Positions 52,956 through 62,820 of a DNA stretch of 64,000 bases are shown here, one piece after another. Under the pieces are notes generated by a model. It saw nothing but the letters and a program-made list of their open reading frames with translations, was not told the origin of the DNA and did no database searches. The first letter of the stretch is position 1, and each line of letters starts with the position of its first letter. Origin of the DNA: CBDCVN01 sp965223045. GTDB taxonomy: Bacteria; Deinococcota; Deinococci; Deinococcales; Trueperaceae. Where the stretch lies: positions 1,240,001 to 1,304,000 of the forward strand of contig CBDCVN010000013.1 in NCBI GenBank assembly GCA_965223045.1, given 5' to 3'. A program made the position numbers and the translations under genes.

Positions 52956-54188
52956 ATTAGAATCGAGAACGCCTTTAAATCTTTTTTATGGTTCTGGGGA
53001 GCACTAAATTTTTCTCTAGTAGGCAAACGATTAACTCGCTTTGTACTTATCTGGTGGTTAACCCAAGAACCAAATGCTGCTGTTTTACTTACTAGTCTAT
53101 TCTTGGCCATGGTCTTACCTACAATCATTGTTTCTCCTTTTGTAGGCATTTTAATAGATTGCTACTCTCGCAAGAAAATTATTATTATCGCTGAGCTAGC
53201 AAGCTTTGGTGTAGCTCTAACTTTGGTTACACTTTTTATAAGTGGGACCGTGCAAGCTTGGCATGTTTTTCTACTTGTGGCGTTAAATGAATTAGCTCTT
53301 AGTATTATCGACCCTGCCTTTTATGCCTCTATGAGTTTGATGGTACCAGAGAAGCACTTTACCAGAATTCAAGGTATAAACCAATCACTTTTTCATGGTT
53401 TAGATATTATTGCTGCCCCTTTAGGTGCTCTATTACTCAAGTATTTGCCAATGGCCGACATTGTTAGTGTAAACCTTGTTACCTCATTGGTAAGTTTGCT
53501 GATTTTACTGAGAGTGTTCGTGCCTAACCCACAGTATGAAGAACAAGAAAACGGTTATAATTCCTATTGGCAAAACTTAACTATAGCTATAAGATTCCTG
53601 CGCACCCTACCCGGACTAATTACTATAATGTTGCTGCTAGGCTTCGTAAATCTGCTTACTGTTTCTGTTTCTTCTTTGAATTCTCTACTAATAAAAGAAC
53701 ACTTTGGTGGTAGTGAAAATGAATTCGCCTATCTGGAAATAGCTACTAGCATAGGCTTTTTACTAGGCGGTTTTACCTTGGGTGTTTGGGGAGGTTTCAA
53801 AAGACGCACACATACTTTTTTAGTTGCTCTAGTGTTTTTAGGAGTATTTGCTACCCTTTTGGGTATCCTGCCCTCCAATTGGCTTTCGCTTGCCCTAGTA
53901 ATGCTTGTTTTAATAACTTTTGCAGCACCTTTTATAATAGCTTCTTTTCTAGCTATTATTCAGGCAAGTGTACCTGCTGAACTGCAAGGTCGTATTATAG
54001 CTTTTGCTGTAGCAGCAGTACTACTACCTGTTCCTATAGGTTTGCGTTTGGCAGCACCTGCTGCCGAGACTTTTGGAGTAGCTTCTGTTTATACAATTGC
54101 AGGAGTAGGTTGTATTTGTTTAGCAATCATAGGTTTTGCTTTGCCAAGCTTACGCAGACTTGAAATCCACCATAATAAGAAACATTAA
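52956..54188 (+). CDS. MFS transporter without a canonical start codon
   Basis: About 410 residues and 12 predicted helices. The N terminus (ENAFKSFLWFWGALNFSLVG, then FVLIWWLTQE) and SPFVGILIDCYSRKK place it with MFS_3/enterobactin-exporter-like efflux proteins. The first ATG (53103) would remove the first helix and more. Homology-like sequence begins at 52956, where the codon is ATT, and AGGA lies 11 bases upstream. The stop TAA is at 52950. Either ATT is used or an original ATG has mutated. Confidence 0.75.
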   Translation: MRIENAFKSFLWFWGALNFSLVGKRLTRFVLIWWLTQEPNAAVLLTSLFLAMVLPTIIVSPFVGILIDCYSRKKIIIIAELASFGVALTLVTLFISGTVQAWHVFLLVALNELALSIIDPAFYASMSLMVPEKHFTRIQGINQSLFHGLDIIAAPLGALLLKYLPMADIVSVNLVTSLVSLLILLRVFVPNPQYEEQENGYNSYWQNLTIAIRFLRTLPGLITIMLLLGFVNLLTVSVSSLNSLLIKEHFGGSENEFAYLEIATSIGFLLGGFTLGVWGGFKRRTHTFLVALVFLGVFATLLGILPSNWLSLALVMLVLITFAAPFIIASFLAIIQASVPAELQGRIIAFAVAAVLLPVPIGLRLAAPAAETFGVASVYTIAGVGCICLAIIGFALPSLRRLEIHHNKKH

Positions 54189-54389
54189 AAGTCCTTGTGC
54201 ACGTTTTTCTAGATCCTGTTTCTAAATTACGTTAGTAACCAGAATATTTTTCTAGTCTAGGGCAGGGATTTAAATGCAACGAAATGTCCAAAATTTTTTC
54301 AACGGTTGTTAGGGACACTATACATCGTGCTCCTGCGGGAACACTTGTCAGCATAAATTTCTATATAATGTTATTGCACTTTAGGCATC

Positions 54390-54624
54390 ATGAAATATAA
54401 TCTAAACGTACACCACCGCCGATCAATACGTCTACAGAGCTATGATTATTCACAACAGGGATTATATTTTATTACGATCTGCACCCAAAATAAATTATGT
54501 TTGTTTGGAAAAATTGAAGATGGGAACATGCAGTTAAACGTTGCAGGAAAGATGATTCAACAACAGTGGCTAGGGCTGGTGCATCGTTTTAACACCATCA
54601 AATTACATGAATTTGTCGTTATGC
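54390..54624 (+). pseudogene. REP-associated tyrosine transposase, 5' fragment
   Basis: Encodes HHRRSIRLQSYDYSQQGLYF through HEFVVMP, matching the fuller gene at 58928-59497, then breaks at 54625 where the 86-bp repeat begins. The HUH motif and catalytic Tyr are lost. Confidence 0.85.
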
Positions 54625-54710
54625 CTCATGTCTTGCAAGAAAAAATGTGTTTAGGACATAGAAGACTAAAATGGCTTGAGAGTAAAAATAGCCTAAATTC
54701 ATGAAGAATT
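54625..54710. repeat. 86-bp repeat, copy 2
   Basis: Identical by eye to 34329-34414. It separates the truncated REP-associated transposase from the left end of the second IS3 copy. Confidence 0.85.
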
Positions 54711-54797
54711 TGAGCTTACCCCCAAAAACTGGACAGAAAACCCCGGCGAAATTAAGGTCCATAGAAGATGTAAAATATCTAGAATATGGAGATATAA

Positions 54798-55091
54798 ATG
54801 AGCCAGACAAAAGGAATAAGAAAAACATATAAGAAAGAATTCAAAGCTAAAGTTGCAGCAGCAGCCATAGTTGGAGAGAAGAATCTTGCAGAATTAGCAA
54901 ATCAATATGGTGTACACACCACTCAAATTAAAGAATGGAAAAAAGCTGGATCAGAAGCATTGCATGAAAGGTTTTCATTACTAAGAGGTAGAAAAGCAAG
55001 ACTACAAGAACGTAGAGAGGCTGCACTGTACGAACAGATTGGCAAATTGAAAATGGAACTAGATTTTTTGTCCAAAGGGCTCAAAAACTGA
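54798..55091 (+). CDS. IS3-family transposase OrfA, copy 2
   Basis: 97 residues, differing from copy 1 by Lys to Arg in the GRKARLQ segment plus some synonymous changes. Same helix-turn-helix and same downstream slippery TTTTTTG run. Confidence 0.9.
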   Translation: MSQTKGIRKTYKKEFKAKVAAAAIVGEKNLAELANQYGVHTTQIKEWKKAGSEALHERFSLLRGRKARLQERREAALYEQIGKLKMELDFLSKGLKN

Positions 55092-55105
55092 GTCAAGAGG
55101 AACGT

Positions 55106-55593
55106 ATGTTGATAGTTGATCCAAGGCACCCTCAATTGAGCATTACTAAGCAATGTGAGTTACTGAGACTGAATCGTAGTAGTTATTACTATCGACCTAC
55201 AAGAATCAGCGATCTCAATGAATGCTTGATGCAAAGGATAGATGAGTTGTATACAGATCATCCTTTTCTAGGTTATCGCAAGATAACAGCAATGCTCAAT
55301 GGAGAAGGCTATAAAGTCAATCATAAAAGAGTATATCGTTTGATGTGTCTGATGGGTTTGCAAGCTATATATGCCAAACCCAAACTAAGTAAACCAAAGG
55401 AAGGACATAAAATTTACCCATACCTTCTGAAAAACAAAATCATAAACAAACCAAATCAGGTATGGGCTAGTGATATTACGTATATACGTTTGCAAGGAGG
55501 ATATTGCTATCTGGTAGTAGTAATGGATTGGTATAGCCGTTATGTTGTTTCATGGGAAGTTTCGAATAGCATGAAAGCAGAGTTTTGTATAGA
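55106..55593 (+). pseudogene. IS3-family transposase OrfB, truncated
   Basis: About 163 residues of genuine OrfB, from LIVDPRHPQLSITKQ to the first part of the integrase core (WASDITYIRL, YLVVVMDWYSRYVVSW), ending after MKAEFCIE. The second Asp and Glu are lost. It shows the intact site (GYKVNHKRVYRL) into which IS701 inserted in copy 1. Confidence 0.9.
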
Positions 55594-55685
55594 ACGCATT
55601 TTGTCATCAAAAAGTAGGGTTTTTGACCCCTAAAATCCCGTGCTATTTGAGGTTTTAGGGTGAAATTATTTTTTATAAAAAATGG

Positions 55686-57335
55686 CTACATCTCGACCCC
55701 CATCAGGTCTAAGATATATTTTTGCTCTTCGTCTGGAACAGTGTTCCGATAAAAAGACATTCCATTTGTTTCAATTCTATTTCTGGTGATTGTTTTCAGT
55801 GTTTCTATTACTTGTACAAACGTCCATCTTCTTTCCCATCCTTTTTTGTCCTTCTTGAACAATGGTCCTAATCGTTTTTGCATGTGCCACTGCACATAAT
55901 ACGCTAGCATACATAAAAATACATGTGCTTTGATACGATGATCTAGATTATGATACACAGGTCGCATTTCTAACTGCACTGTTTTTAAATTGCGGAATGC
56001 TTTTTCTACTTGCTCTAGTTTCTTGTAGCTAGTCACAACCTCTTCTTTGTCCATCGTTTTTTCATCTACTTTGGTTGTTATTACATAACATCCATCTAGA
56101 TCCTTAGCTTTTGCTATTGCCCCTTCTTTTTTACTCCATAACAGCTTATGTTTGGTTGATTCCTTTTCTTTATTATCTCCTGTTACTTTCCAACTAATAT
56201 ATTTACCCATTTTGTATTTCTGTAGCACTTTTCCTACTCGTGCTCCCAATACCTCTACAGTTGTTTTTTGCTTGTAGTTTGCTATTTCTTCAAGCTCCTC
56301 AGTCGTCAGTTCAATCAGTTTTTCTCTCGTTTTTGCATCTCGTTTTGCTGATTCAGGGTTTTTGCATAAACAGTATCTTCTACTTGGATTTTCAGCGTTT
56401 ACTACCTCTGTTATCTTCTTTTCATTGAACTCAGATGGCTTTATTATTCCTTTTTCTATTAGTTTATGTATTCCAGCCCTTGTTAGTGCTCCTATTGTCT
56501 TTACACCTTTTTCCTCTAATTCTTCTGCTATTGCTTCTGTTACCATTCCTCTATCCCCTACAAATATCGCTTGCTTTATTTCATACGTCTCTTTTAGTTC
56601 TCCTATCTTGTTTGAAACTGTTGTCTGATCCTTAGTATTTCCCTTGAAAACTTCTACTCCTACTGGACAACCTTCTCCATTACATATTAATCCTATTACT
56701 ATTTGTTCATGTTTCTTCTTCCCGTCTCGGTTATATCCATATTTTACCAATTCGCTATTTGTGTATTGGCCTTCCAAATAACTGCTCGTGACATCATATA
56801 GTACAAGATTTCCATTCTTGAGATGTTTCTTGGCTAACTTCTTCTGAATTCCTTTTTGTCTTGCTAGCAGTCTATCTAATGCCTCATAACAATGTTTTCT
56901 TACATCTGGTCTTCCTTCTACTCCACATTGTTCCCAAAGACTACTATTATTATATTGATTGCATAATGCTAACTTGCTTCCAGCAAATATTATCCTACCT
57001 ATTATCATCGCGCTTATGTTACTCACCCATGGCTGGGGTTGTGAATACATTGCCTTATCTAATCCTATTTCCTTAATCATTGACAATATCGTATGACTTG
57101 CTCCATATTCTTTACTGCCTACTATTTGTACAGCTTTTGGATTACTTTTAGCAATAACCTCATTACGAAAGGTTAGCTGTAACATTTTAAGTTGCTCTAG
57201 AGTTTGTCCTGTTATCCTTCCGAATTGTTTGTGTTTTATTTTTCCATCTTCACGATAGCTGCTACGTATTACTCCTACTGGCTTATCTGTATTCGCATAC
57301 TGGATCTCTAGGTGCATATTGTTTGTAGTAGCCAC
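55686..57335 (-). CDS. IS1634-family transposase
   Basis: A 549-residue DDE transposase with a long insertion domain. Motifs are LVLYDVTSSYLEG, AIFVGDRGMVTE and the C-terminal LEQVEKAFRNLKTVQLEMRP, matching the IS1634 (IS4-superfamily) pattern. The frame is complete. Element ends lie near 55594 and 57390, but I could not define the inverted repeats exactly. Confidence 0.9.
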   Translation of the reverse strand: MATTNNMHLEIQYANTDKPVGVIRSSYREDGKIKHKQFGRITGQTLEQLKMLQLTFRNEVIAKSNPKAVQIVGSKEYGASHTILSMIKEIGLDKAMYSQPQPWVSNISAMIIGRIIFAGSKLALCNQYNNSSLWEQCGVEGRPDVRKHCYEALDRLLARQKGIQKKLAKKHLKNGNLVLYDVTSSYLEGQYTNSELVKYGYNRDGKKKHEQIVIGLICNGEGCPVGVEVFKGNTKDQTTVSNKIGELKETYEIKQAIFVGDRGMVTEAIAEELEEKGVKTIGALTRAGIHKLIEKGIIKPSEFNEKKITEVVNAENPSRRYCLCKNPESAKRDAKTREKLIELTTEELEEIANYKQKTTVEVLGARVGKVLQKYKMGKYISWKVTGDNKEKESTKHKLLWSKKEGAIAKAKDLDGCYVITTKVDEKTMDKEEVVTSYKKLEQVEKAFRNLKTVQLEMRPVYHNLDHRIKAHVFLCMLAYYVQWHMQKRLGPLFKKDKKGWERRWTFVQVIETLKTITRNRIETNGMSFYRNTVPDEEQKYILDLMGVEM

Positions 57336-57462
57336 TATGGCTACACTATAAAAATATATCCCTATTTTGTCAATGATATGCTGTGGCTACTTGAAAAAAG
57401 TAGAAAAGTGGTGATACTGGCTTTGGTAACAGTGTTTTTAAAGTTGAAAATGGCGTTTTTTC

Positions 57463-58926
57463 GATACAACTTGCGATTTAAATAAAGAAGGTACGTACAA
57501 ATGTCTTTACATAAATGTAGAACCTGCTCAGGCAGCTCGAGAAAAGGTTGCTGCTGCTATCCACACTATACTCAGCCATTTAGCCTTAGATGCTAGAAGT
57601 AGCTTACAGGATAATCTCCCCACCACAATCTATCAAGATGTTGTTCAAAAGGGTAATGACTATGGAGCGCTATACACAGTGCTATCGCTTTGGGCTGAAG
57701 CTAGTGAAAAACCTATTGTTTTGCTAATAGATGAAATTGATTCACTCATTGGTGACACACTTGTTTCAGTTTTAAGACAGCTAAGATCAGGCTATGCTAA
57801 AAGACCTAAGTCTTTCCCACAAAGTATTGTTCTCTGTGGTGTGCGTGATATACGCGATTACCGTTTATATGTAGGAGATAAGGCTATGGTAACAGGTGGT
57901 AGTGCTTTTAACATCAAGGCTAAGTCATTAAGGATGGGTGACTTTAATCGTAAAGAAACCCTTAGGGTTTACAATCAGCATACGGAAGAAACAAACCAGA
58001 GTTTTACAGATGGGGCACTATCTAAAGCGTGGGATCTTACTCAGGGGCAACCTTGGCTAGTAAACGCCCTTGGTTACGAAACATGCTTTGAGATGAAAAA
58101 AGGTCGTGATAGGGATAAGCCAATTACTCGAGAAATGGTGCTAGAAGCAAAAGAAAATCTTATTTTAAGGCGAGAAACACACCTAGACCAGCTAATCCAT
58201 AAACTCAATGAACCAAGGATTAAGCGTGTTATAGAACCAATTCTAGCAGGAGAAACTGAACCTGAAAATATCCCTAGTGACGATATTACTTATGCTTATG
58301 ATATAGGCCTAATAAAAACTCAAGGACAACTAAAAATTGCTAACCCTATTTATCAAGAAGTCATTCCTCGGGAACTAACTTACAGCACCCAGCTAACAAT
58401 TAGTCAAGAATCAGCTTGGTACATAGAACAGGGTAAATTAAATATAGATAAACTCCTAAGTGCTTTCCAGCAGTTTTTTAGAGAACACTCTGAAAGTTGG
58501 GTAGAACGCTTTGATTACAAAGAAGCTGGTCCACAACTACTATTACAAGCATTTTTACAACGAATAATAAATAGTGGAGGCAGAATAGAACGTGAATATG
58601 GCCTAGGTAAAAAACGAACAGACTTACTAATCATTTGGCCCCATCAGCAAGTAGAAAATTCAGATTATAAAGAAATTACAAACCCCTTAGAGGTGTGGTC
58701 TAGTGAACAAACCCAAAAAGTAGTTATAGAACTAAAAATACTATACAAGTCACTAGAAAGTACTCTGTTAGAAGGTTTAGAACAAACTTGGAACTACATG
58801 GATAAGTGTGCTAGTAAAGATGGGCATTTAGTAATATTTGATCGCTCTAAAAAACCTTGGGAAGAAAAAATATTTAAACAAGAAGAAATTTATCGAGGTC
58901 AGAAGATTACTGTGTGGGGAATGTAA
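57463..58926 (+). pseudogene. AAA_35-like ATPase with C-terminal nuclease-like domain, 5'-truncated
   Basis: The coding frame is open from about 57463 (DLNKEGTYKCLYINVEPAQ) to the stop at 58926, but the P-loop region is missing; the IS1634 element lies just upstream. Walker B is IVLLIDEIDSL, followed by a helical lid and a C-terminal PD-(D/E)XK-like signature (RTDLLIIW...VIELKIL). A GTG at 57679 could start a 415-residue product, but that would lack ATP binding. CTCGAG sites mark it as native DNA. Confidence 0.75.
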
Positions 58927-58927
58927 T

Positions 58928-59497
58928 CTAAATCCCAGTAGTGTCAAATTTCAGCTTGTAAAATCGAAGATTACCGTCGTTTTGGGTATCCACAAGGGGC
59001 ACCCCTACGTTTTGTTGCCCAATTATTGGTGATGGTCCCATTTGTGATTGTTCCGTTTGTGATGGTTCAACGTTTGGCAAGTGTTTCGCATTTTGAACGT
59101 TGATGGTAGGGGCAATCCCTTGTGGTTGCCCCAATACAATTGATAATTGCCCCATTTGTGATTGTTTTGTTTGTGGTTGGTTTGCGAAATGGGGATTTTC
59201 GTCGTTTTGGGTACCCACAAGGGGTACCCCTACCAATTCTATTATTCCGTGGAAATGGTTTGGCATGACGATAAATTCATGTAATTTGATGGTATTAAAA
59301 CGATGCACCAACCCTAACCATTGTTGTCTAATCATGTTTCCGGCAACGTTTAACTGCATGTTCCCATCTTCAATTTTTCCAAACAAACATAATTTATTTT
59401 GGGTGCAGATGGTAATAAAATATAACCCCTGTTGTGAATAATCATAGTCCTGTAAACGTATTGATCGGCGGTGGTGTATGTTTGGATTATATTTCAT
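58928..59497 (-). CDS. REP-associated tyrosine transposase-like protein (degenerate C terminus)
   Basis: 189 residues. The Y1 fold starts normally (HHRRSIRLQDYDYSQQGLYF) and has the HUH motif MPNHFHGII. Then it runs into low-complexity, twice-repeated sequence (GVPLVGTQND...) translated from REP-like DNA, and I see no catalytic Tyr helix. It is therefore probably inactive. Two REP hairpins lie just beyond its 5' end. Confidence 0.72.
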   Translation of the reverse strand: MKYNPNIHHRRSIRLQDYDYSQQGLYFITICTQNKLCLFGKIEDGNMQLNVAGNMIRQQWLGLVHRFNTIKLHEFIVMPNHFHGIIELVGVPLVGTQNDENPHFANQPQTKQSQMGQLSIVLGQPQGIAPTINVQNAKHLPNVEPSQTEQSQMGPSPIIGQQNVGVPLVDTQNDGNLRFYKLKFDTTGI

Positions 59498-59578
59498 GAT
59501 CTATAAGTGCAATAGCATTATAAAGGGTAACCTATAGGGATACATGTTTTTGGGTTCAATACATTTGTAGAACATAAA

Positions 59579-59610
59579 AAATACCATATCCCTGTAGGGA
59601 TATGGTATTT
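59579..59610. repeat. Perfect REP-like hairpin (15-bp arms)
   Basis: AAATACCATATCCCT and its complement around a GT centre. It lies in the 320-bp gap between the REP transposase and the beta-helix lipoprotein gene. It could also act as a terminator. Confidence 0.85.
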
Positions 59611-59659
59611 CCGTGGTAATTCATTTGTAAAGTACAGAAGGATGTGATGCTTCTATACT

Positions 59660-59687
59660 GTAGGGGCACGCCACGGCGTGCCCCTAC
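59660..59687. repeat. Perfect REP hairpin of the GTAGGGGCACG type (13-bp arms)
   Basis: GTAGGGGCACGCC and its complement around AC. The GTAG edge and G-rich arm are typical of REP sequences mobilised by REP-associated tyrosine transposases. Related G-rich segments occur inside the transposase gene at about 59100-59235. Confidence 0.85.
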
Positions 59688-60299
59688 CAATCGTTTAATA
59701 AACTCAGAATGAAGTTTTAGGAATCGTATATTAATTTTAATTGAGAAACCCACCTTGTTTAGCAGGGTGGGTCATACTAATTAAGAACTGTAGTTTTGCC
59801 AACAAGGCTCTTTAACCTTTACAAGCCACTAATAACTCCTTCTGCTATTAGAATAAACTCATCAGCGTCAGCAGAGCTTATTTTTTTACCACTTTGAGCC
59901 TCTACTTTTTTAATAAAGGCTTGCAAGATATTAATAGCTACATGATTTTGCTCAGCATTTATCTTTTCAAGGGCAGCGTCTAAGCTATCTAATAAGGCTT
60001 GTTCTGTACCTTGGTTTAGGTTAGCTGCTACAACATAATCCATTAAGTGATTAGTAGCTTCTAAAGGAGAAATTTCAAAAGCACCTATTTCACAACCTGC
60101 TCCAAAAGGACGAACTTCACCACGCTGATCTGTGATAATGTCTGTGCCACAACCATTTTCGCCTACAGGGATAGCATACAAGGCTGGACTATCTGCAGCA
60201 AGAGCATGTGTTTGAGTAGGACCACCATTGTCCGCTAAAGGCTCTAGCTTAGGATCGGTGCTGGGTTTGTCAGTTGGTTCAGTTAGACTACAAGTATTA

Positions 60300-61300
60300 G
60301 AGTTGTTCGGAAATAAATAGTTTAAACAATCAAAAAATTCCAAAGCCCCCCACAGACAGCTATAACGCTATCTGCAAAACCTGTCTTGCGATTCCGAAAG
60401 GCATGCACTAGTATATTAAAGCGTTTCATACCTCCTATGGCATGTTCTACATATATCCTTGCTTTGCCCAGCCTTTTATTCCTCTCCTTCTCTGCTTCTG
60501 TTAGCTCTGGATTAGGATTCTTTTTACTCTTCCTTGGCTTTTTCTTTGGTATCGCTGCTCCTATCCCATAATCCTTGTTTATACCTTGATAACCTGAGTC
60601 TAGATTTGCTCTTTTTCCCTCCTCTTTCAGCCAGCCTTGTTTAGGTGGAAACTCCTCCTTAAACATCCCATAGTCATGTCTCCGCCCAGCAAATGTCCTT
60701 CCTACATAGATTATTACCTTTCTTCCTGTTGCTATTATTGTGTTTTTTACCGTGTGCCCCTTCTTTTTTCCACTATATAGCTCCTCCTGCTTTTCTTCTT
60801 CACTAGGGCGTCTATGTTTCCTTTCTGTAGCATCAATCAGTATTTTTCTTGCTTCTTCAAGCGCTTCTTTTAACTCCTCAGGTGTATTGAACTCTCTCTT
60901 AGGCAACATACCTAATTTTGCCAAGGCTGCTGAGAGAATTGGCAGCAGCTTATGTACCCAATAGTGTGCACTGGAACGAGACATATCAAACTTCTCTGCT
61001 AATTCATCCATTGTAGGATAACTTTTCAGGTAGTAGAGAATAAATTCGAGTTTGTGTTTAGTAGAAGGAAGTTTACTTTTTCTTCCTCCTCCCCTAGATC
61101 GTTCTCTTTCCCCTTTAGCTTGTTGTTCTTCATAGTCTTTTTGACTTTGCTCCTCATATACCTCTTCAAACACTGTCTCTAACTCATTTATCTTTTCTTC
61201 AGGCAAACCTGTCAAGGCTCTTACTTGTCTGTCACTTCTGGTTTTGAAAACTACCATACTAGCTACTATTTTAGCTGATTTGGCTATTTCCGAACAACTC
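60300..61300 (-). mobile_element. IS5-like element, second type (1001 bp)
   Basis: The ends are GAGTTGTTCGGAAATA in inverted orientation, flanked by TA (60298-60299 and 61301-61302). It is related to the 987-bp elements but clearly divergent. Removing it restores ANDN-NTCSL in the host protein. Confidence 0.92.
60322..61257 (-). CDS. IS5-like transposase (DDE_Tnp_4), second type
   Basis: 311 residues, homologous to the 308-residue transposase. It has the helix-turn-helix LAEKFDMSRSSAHYWV and catalytic motifs LIDATERKHRRP, LDSGYQG and VEHAIGGMKR. The frame is complete. Confidence 0.92.
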   Translation of the reverse strand: MVVFKTRSDRQVRALTGLPEEKINELETVFEEVYEEQSQKDYEEQQAKGERERSRGGGRKSKLPSTKHKLEFILYYLKSYPTMDELAEKFDMSRSSAHYWVHKLLPILSAALAKLGMLPKREFNTPEELKEALEEARKILIDATERKHRRPSEEEKQEELYSGKKKGHTVKNTIIATGRKVIIYVGRTFAGRRHDYGMFKEEFPPKQGWLKEEGKRANLDSGYQGINKDYGIGAAIPKKKPRKSKKNPNPELTEAEKERNKRLGKARIYVEHAIGGMKRFNILVHAFRNRKTGFADSVIAVCGGLWNFLIV

Positions 61301-61833
61301 TATTATCATTAGCTAGATTATACCCTTGCGAAGTAATATTATTTCCAACGCAATTATTTCCCAAATTATCGTTGGCTATTATAGTGTTTTTGAGGTTGAC
61401 AGGTATATTACTGAAAGAATGAGTATAAATATTACTACCAACGCCACTACCAATAATCTTGTTCTCACTGATAGTTGAATTATTGATTGTCACGAAGCCT
61501 AAGCCACTACCAATCCTTATTCCACCACCATTTTGACGAGACTCATTCTTACTGATAGTTGAATTAGTAATAGTTATATTGCCTTCACCATCAATACCGC
61601 CGCCACCACCACGATTCTCGCTGATAGTTGAGCTGATAATAGTTAATTTACTGGCAACTGTTCTACTAGAATAATTTGCAATACCACCACCATTATTAGC
61701 ATGATTCTTAATGATAGCTGAGTTAATAATGGTTAAGACCACAGGGTCAGTAGTGTTATCACTAAAGGGGCCGCTCGATATGCCAGCACCATAAACAGCC
61801 TTATTCTCACTAATCATGGAGTTAGTAATAGTA

Positions 61834-62820
61834 GAGTTGTTCTGAAATAAATAAATCGGTCAAAATAAAGGAATGTTACTACCAAGAGATGACCGACAAG
61901 TAAGAAGTATAACAGGATTGAGCGAAAAGAAAGTAGAGGAACTAGAACCTGCATTTGCTAAAGCTTTAGAAGACCATGAAAAGCAACGTTATGAAAAGGC
62001 TCTAGAAGCAGGGAAAGTACATCGTAAGCCAGGAGGAGGAAGAAACAGTAAACTAAGTACAGTCAATATAAAACTGTGCTTTATTCTTTACTACCTTAGA
62101 CTTTACCCAACGTTTGATGTTCTAGCGGAGAAATTTGATTTATCACGATCTAATGCCCATGCTTGGGTACAACGTCTTACACCAATAATGGCGAAAACTC
62201 TAAGTGGTTTGGGATATATGCCAGCTAGAGAGTTTGAAAACATAGAGGATTTCAAAGCAGCTTTTGAGGGACTTGACGAAATACTGATTGATGTTACAGA
62301 GCGAGAACATCAACGCCCAAAGGATGATGAAATGCAACAGGAGTTATACAGTGGCAAACAGGGTAACCACACGCAGAAAAACACAGTGATAAGCAGCAAG
62401 GAGAAGGTAATTTTGTTTGTGGGACAAACCTTTGGAGGACGGAACCATGACTATGCAATGCTAAAGGAAGAATTTCCACCTGAGGAGGAGTGGTTTGAGG
62501 ATATTAAAGTGGCAGTAGATTTAGGATATCAAGGAATCGAGAAAGATTATGAAGGAGCAGATGTTGCAATACCTCATAAGAGACCTAGGAAGAGCAAAGC
62601 CAACCCTAATCCCAAGCTTAGTAAAGAGCAGAAGGCTCACAACCAAGCAGTGAGCAAGATACGTGTATATGTTGAGAATGCCATTGGAGGAATGAAGCGT
62701 TTCAAGATTCTTGTGTATGCTTTTAGGAATCGTATTAAGGGATTTGTTGACGATGTAGTAGGAGTTTGTGCTGGTTTATGGAACTGCCTTATTGCCTAAT
62801 TCCTTATTTCAGAACAAGTC
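61834..62820 (+). mobile_element. IS5-like element, copy 2 (987 bp)
   Basis: Same length and ends as 23158-24144, flanked by TA (61832-61833 and 62821-62822). Removing it joins NLT to ITNS in the beta-helix protein. Confidence 0.93.
61873..62799 (+). CDS. IS5-like transposase (DDE_Tnp_4), copy 2
   Basis: 308 residues, identical in protein to the copy at 23179-24105, so transposition or copying was recent. Catalytic residues Asp140, Asp216 and Glu268 are intact. Confidence 0.93.
   Translation: MLLPRDDRQVRSITGLSEKKVEELEPAFAKALEDHEKQRYEKALEAGKVHRKPGGGRNSKLSTVNIKLCFILYYLRLYPTFDVLAEKFDLSRSNAHAWVQRLTPIMAKTLSGLGYMPAREFENIEDFKAAFEGLDEILIDVTEREHQRPKDDEMQQELYSGKQGNHTQKNTVISSKEKVILFVGQTFGGRNHDYAMLKEEFPPEEEWFEDIKVAVDLGYQGIEKDYEGADVAIPHKRPRKSKANPNPKLSKEQKAHNQAVSKIRVYVENAIGGMKRFKILVYAFRNRIKGFVDDVVGVCAGLWNCLIA

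Larger units (their letters stand above)
54711..55593 (+). mobile_element. IS3-family element, copy 2, 3'-truncated
   Basis: It begins with the same TGAGCTTACCCCCAAAAACT end as copy 1. OrfA is complete. OrfB is uninterrupted but is cut at about 55593, where unrelated sequence leading into the IS1634 element starts. Confidence 0.87.
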
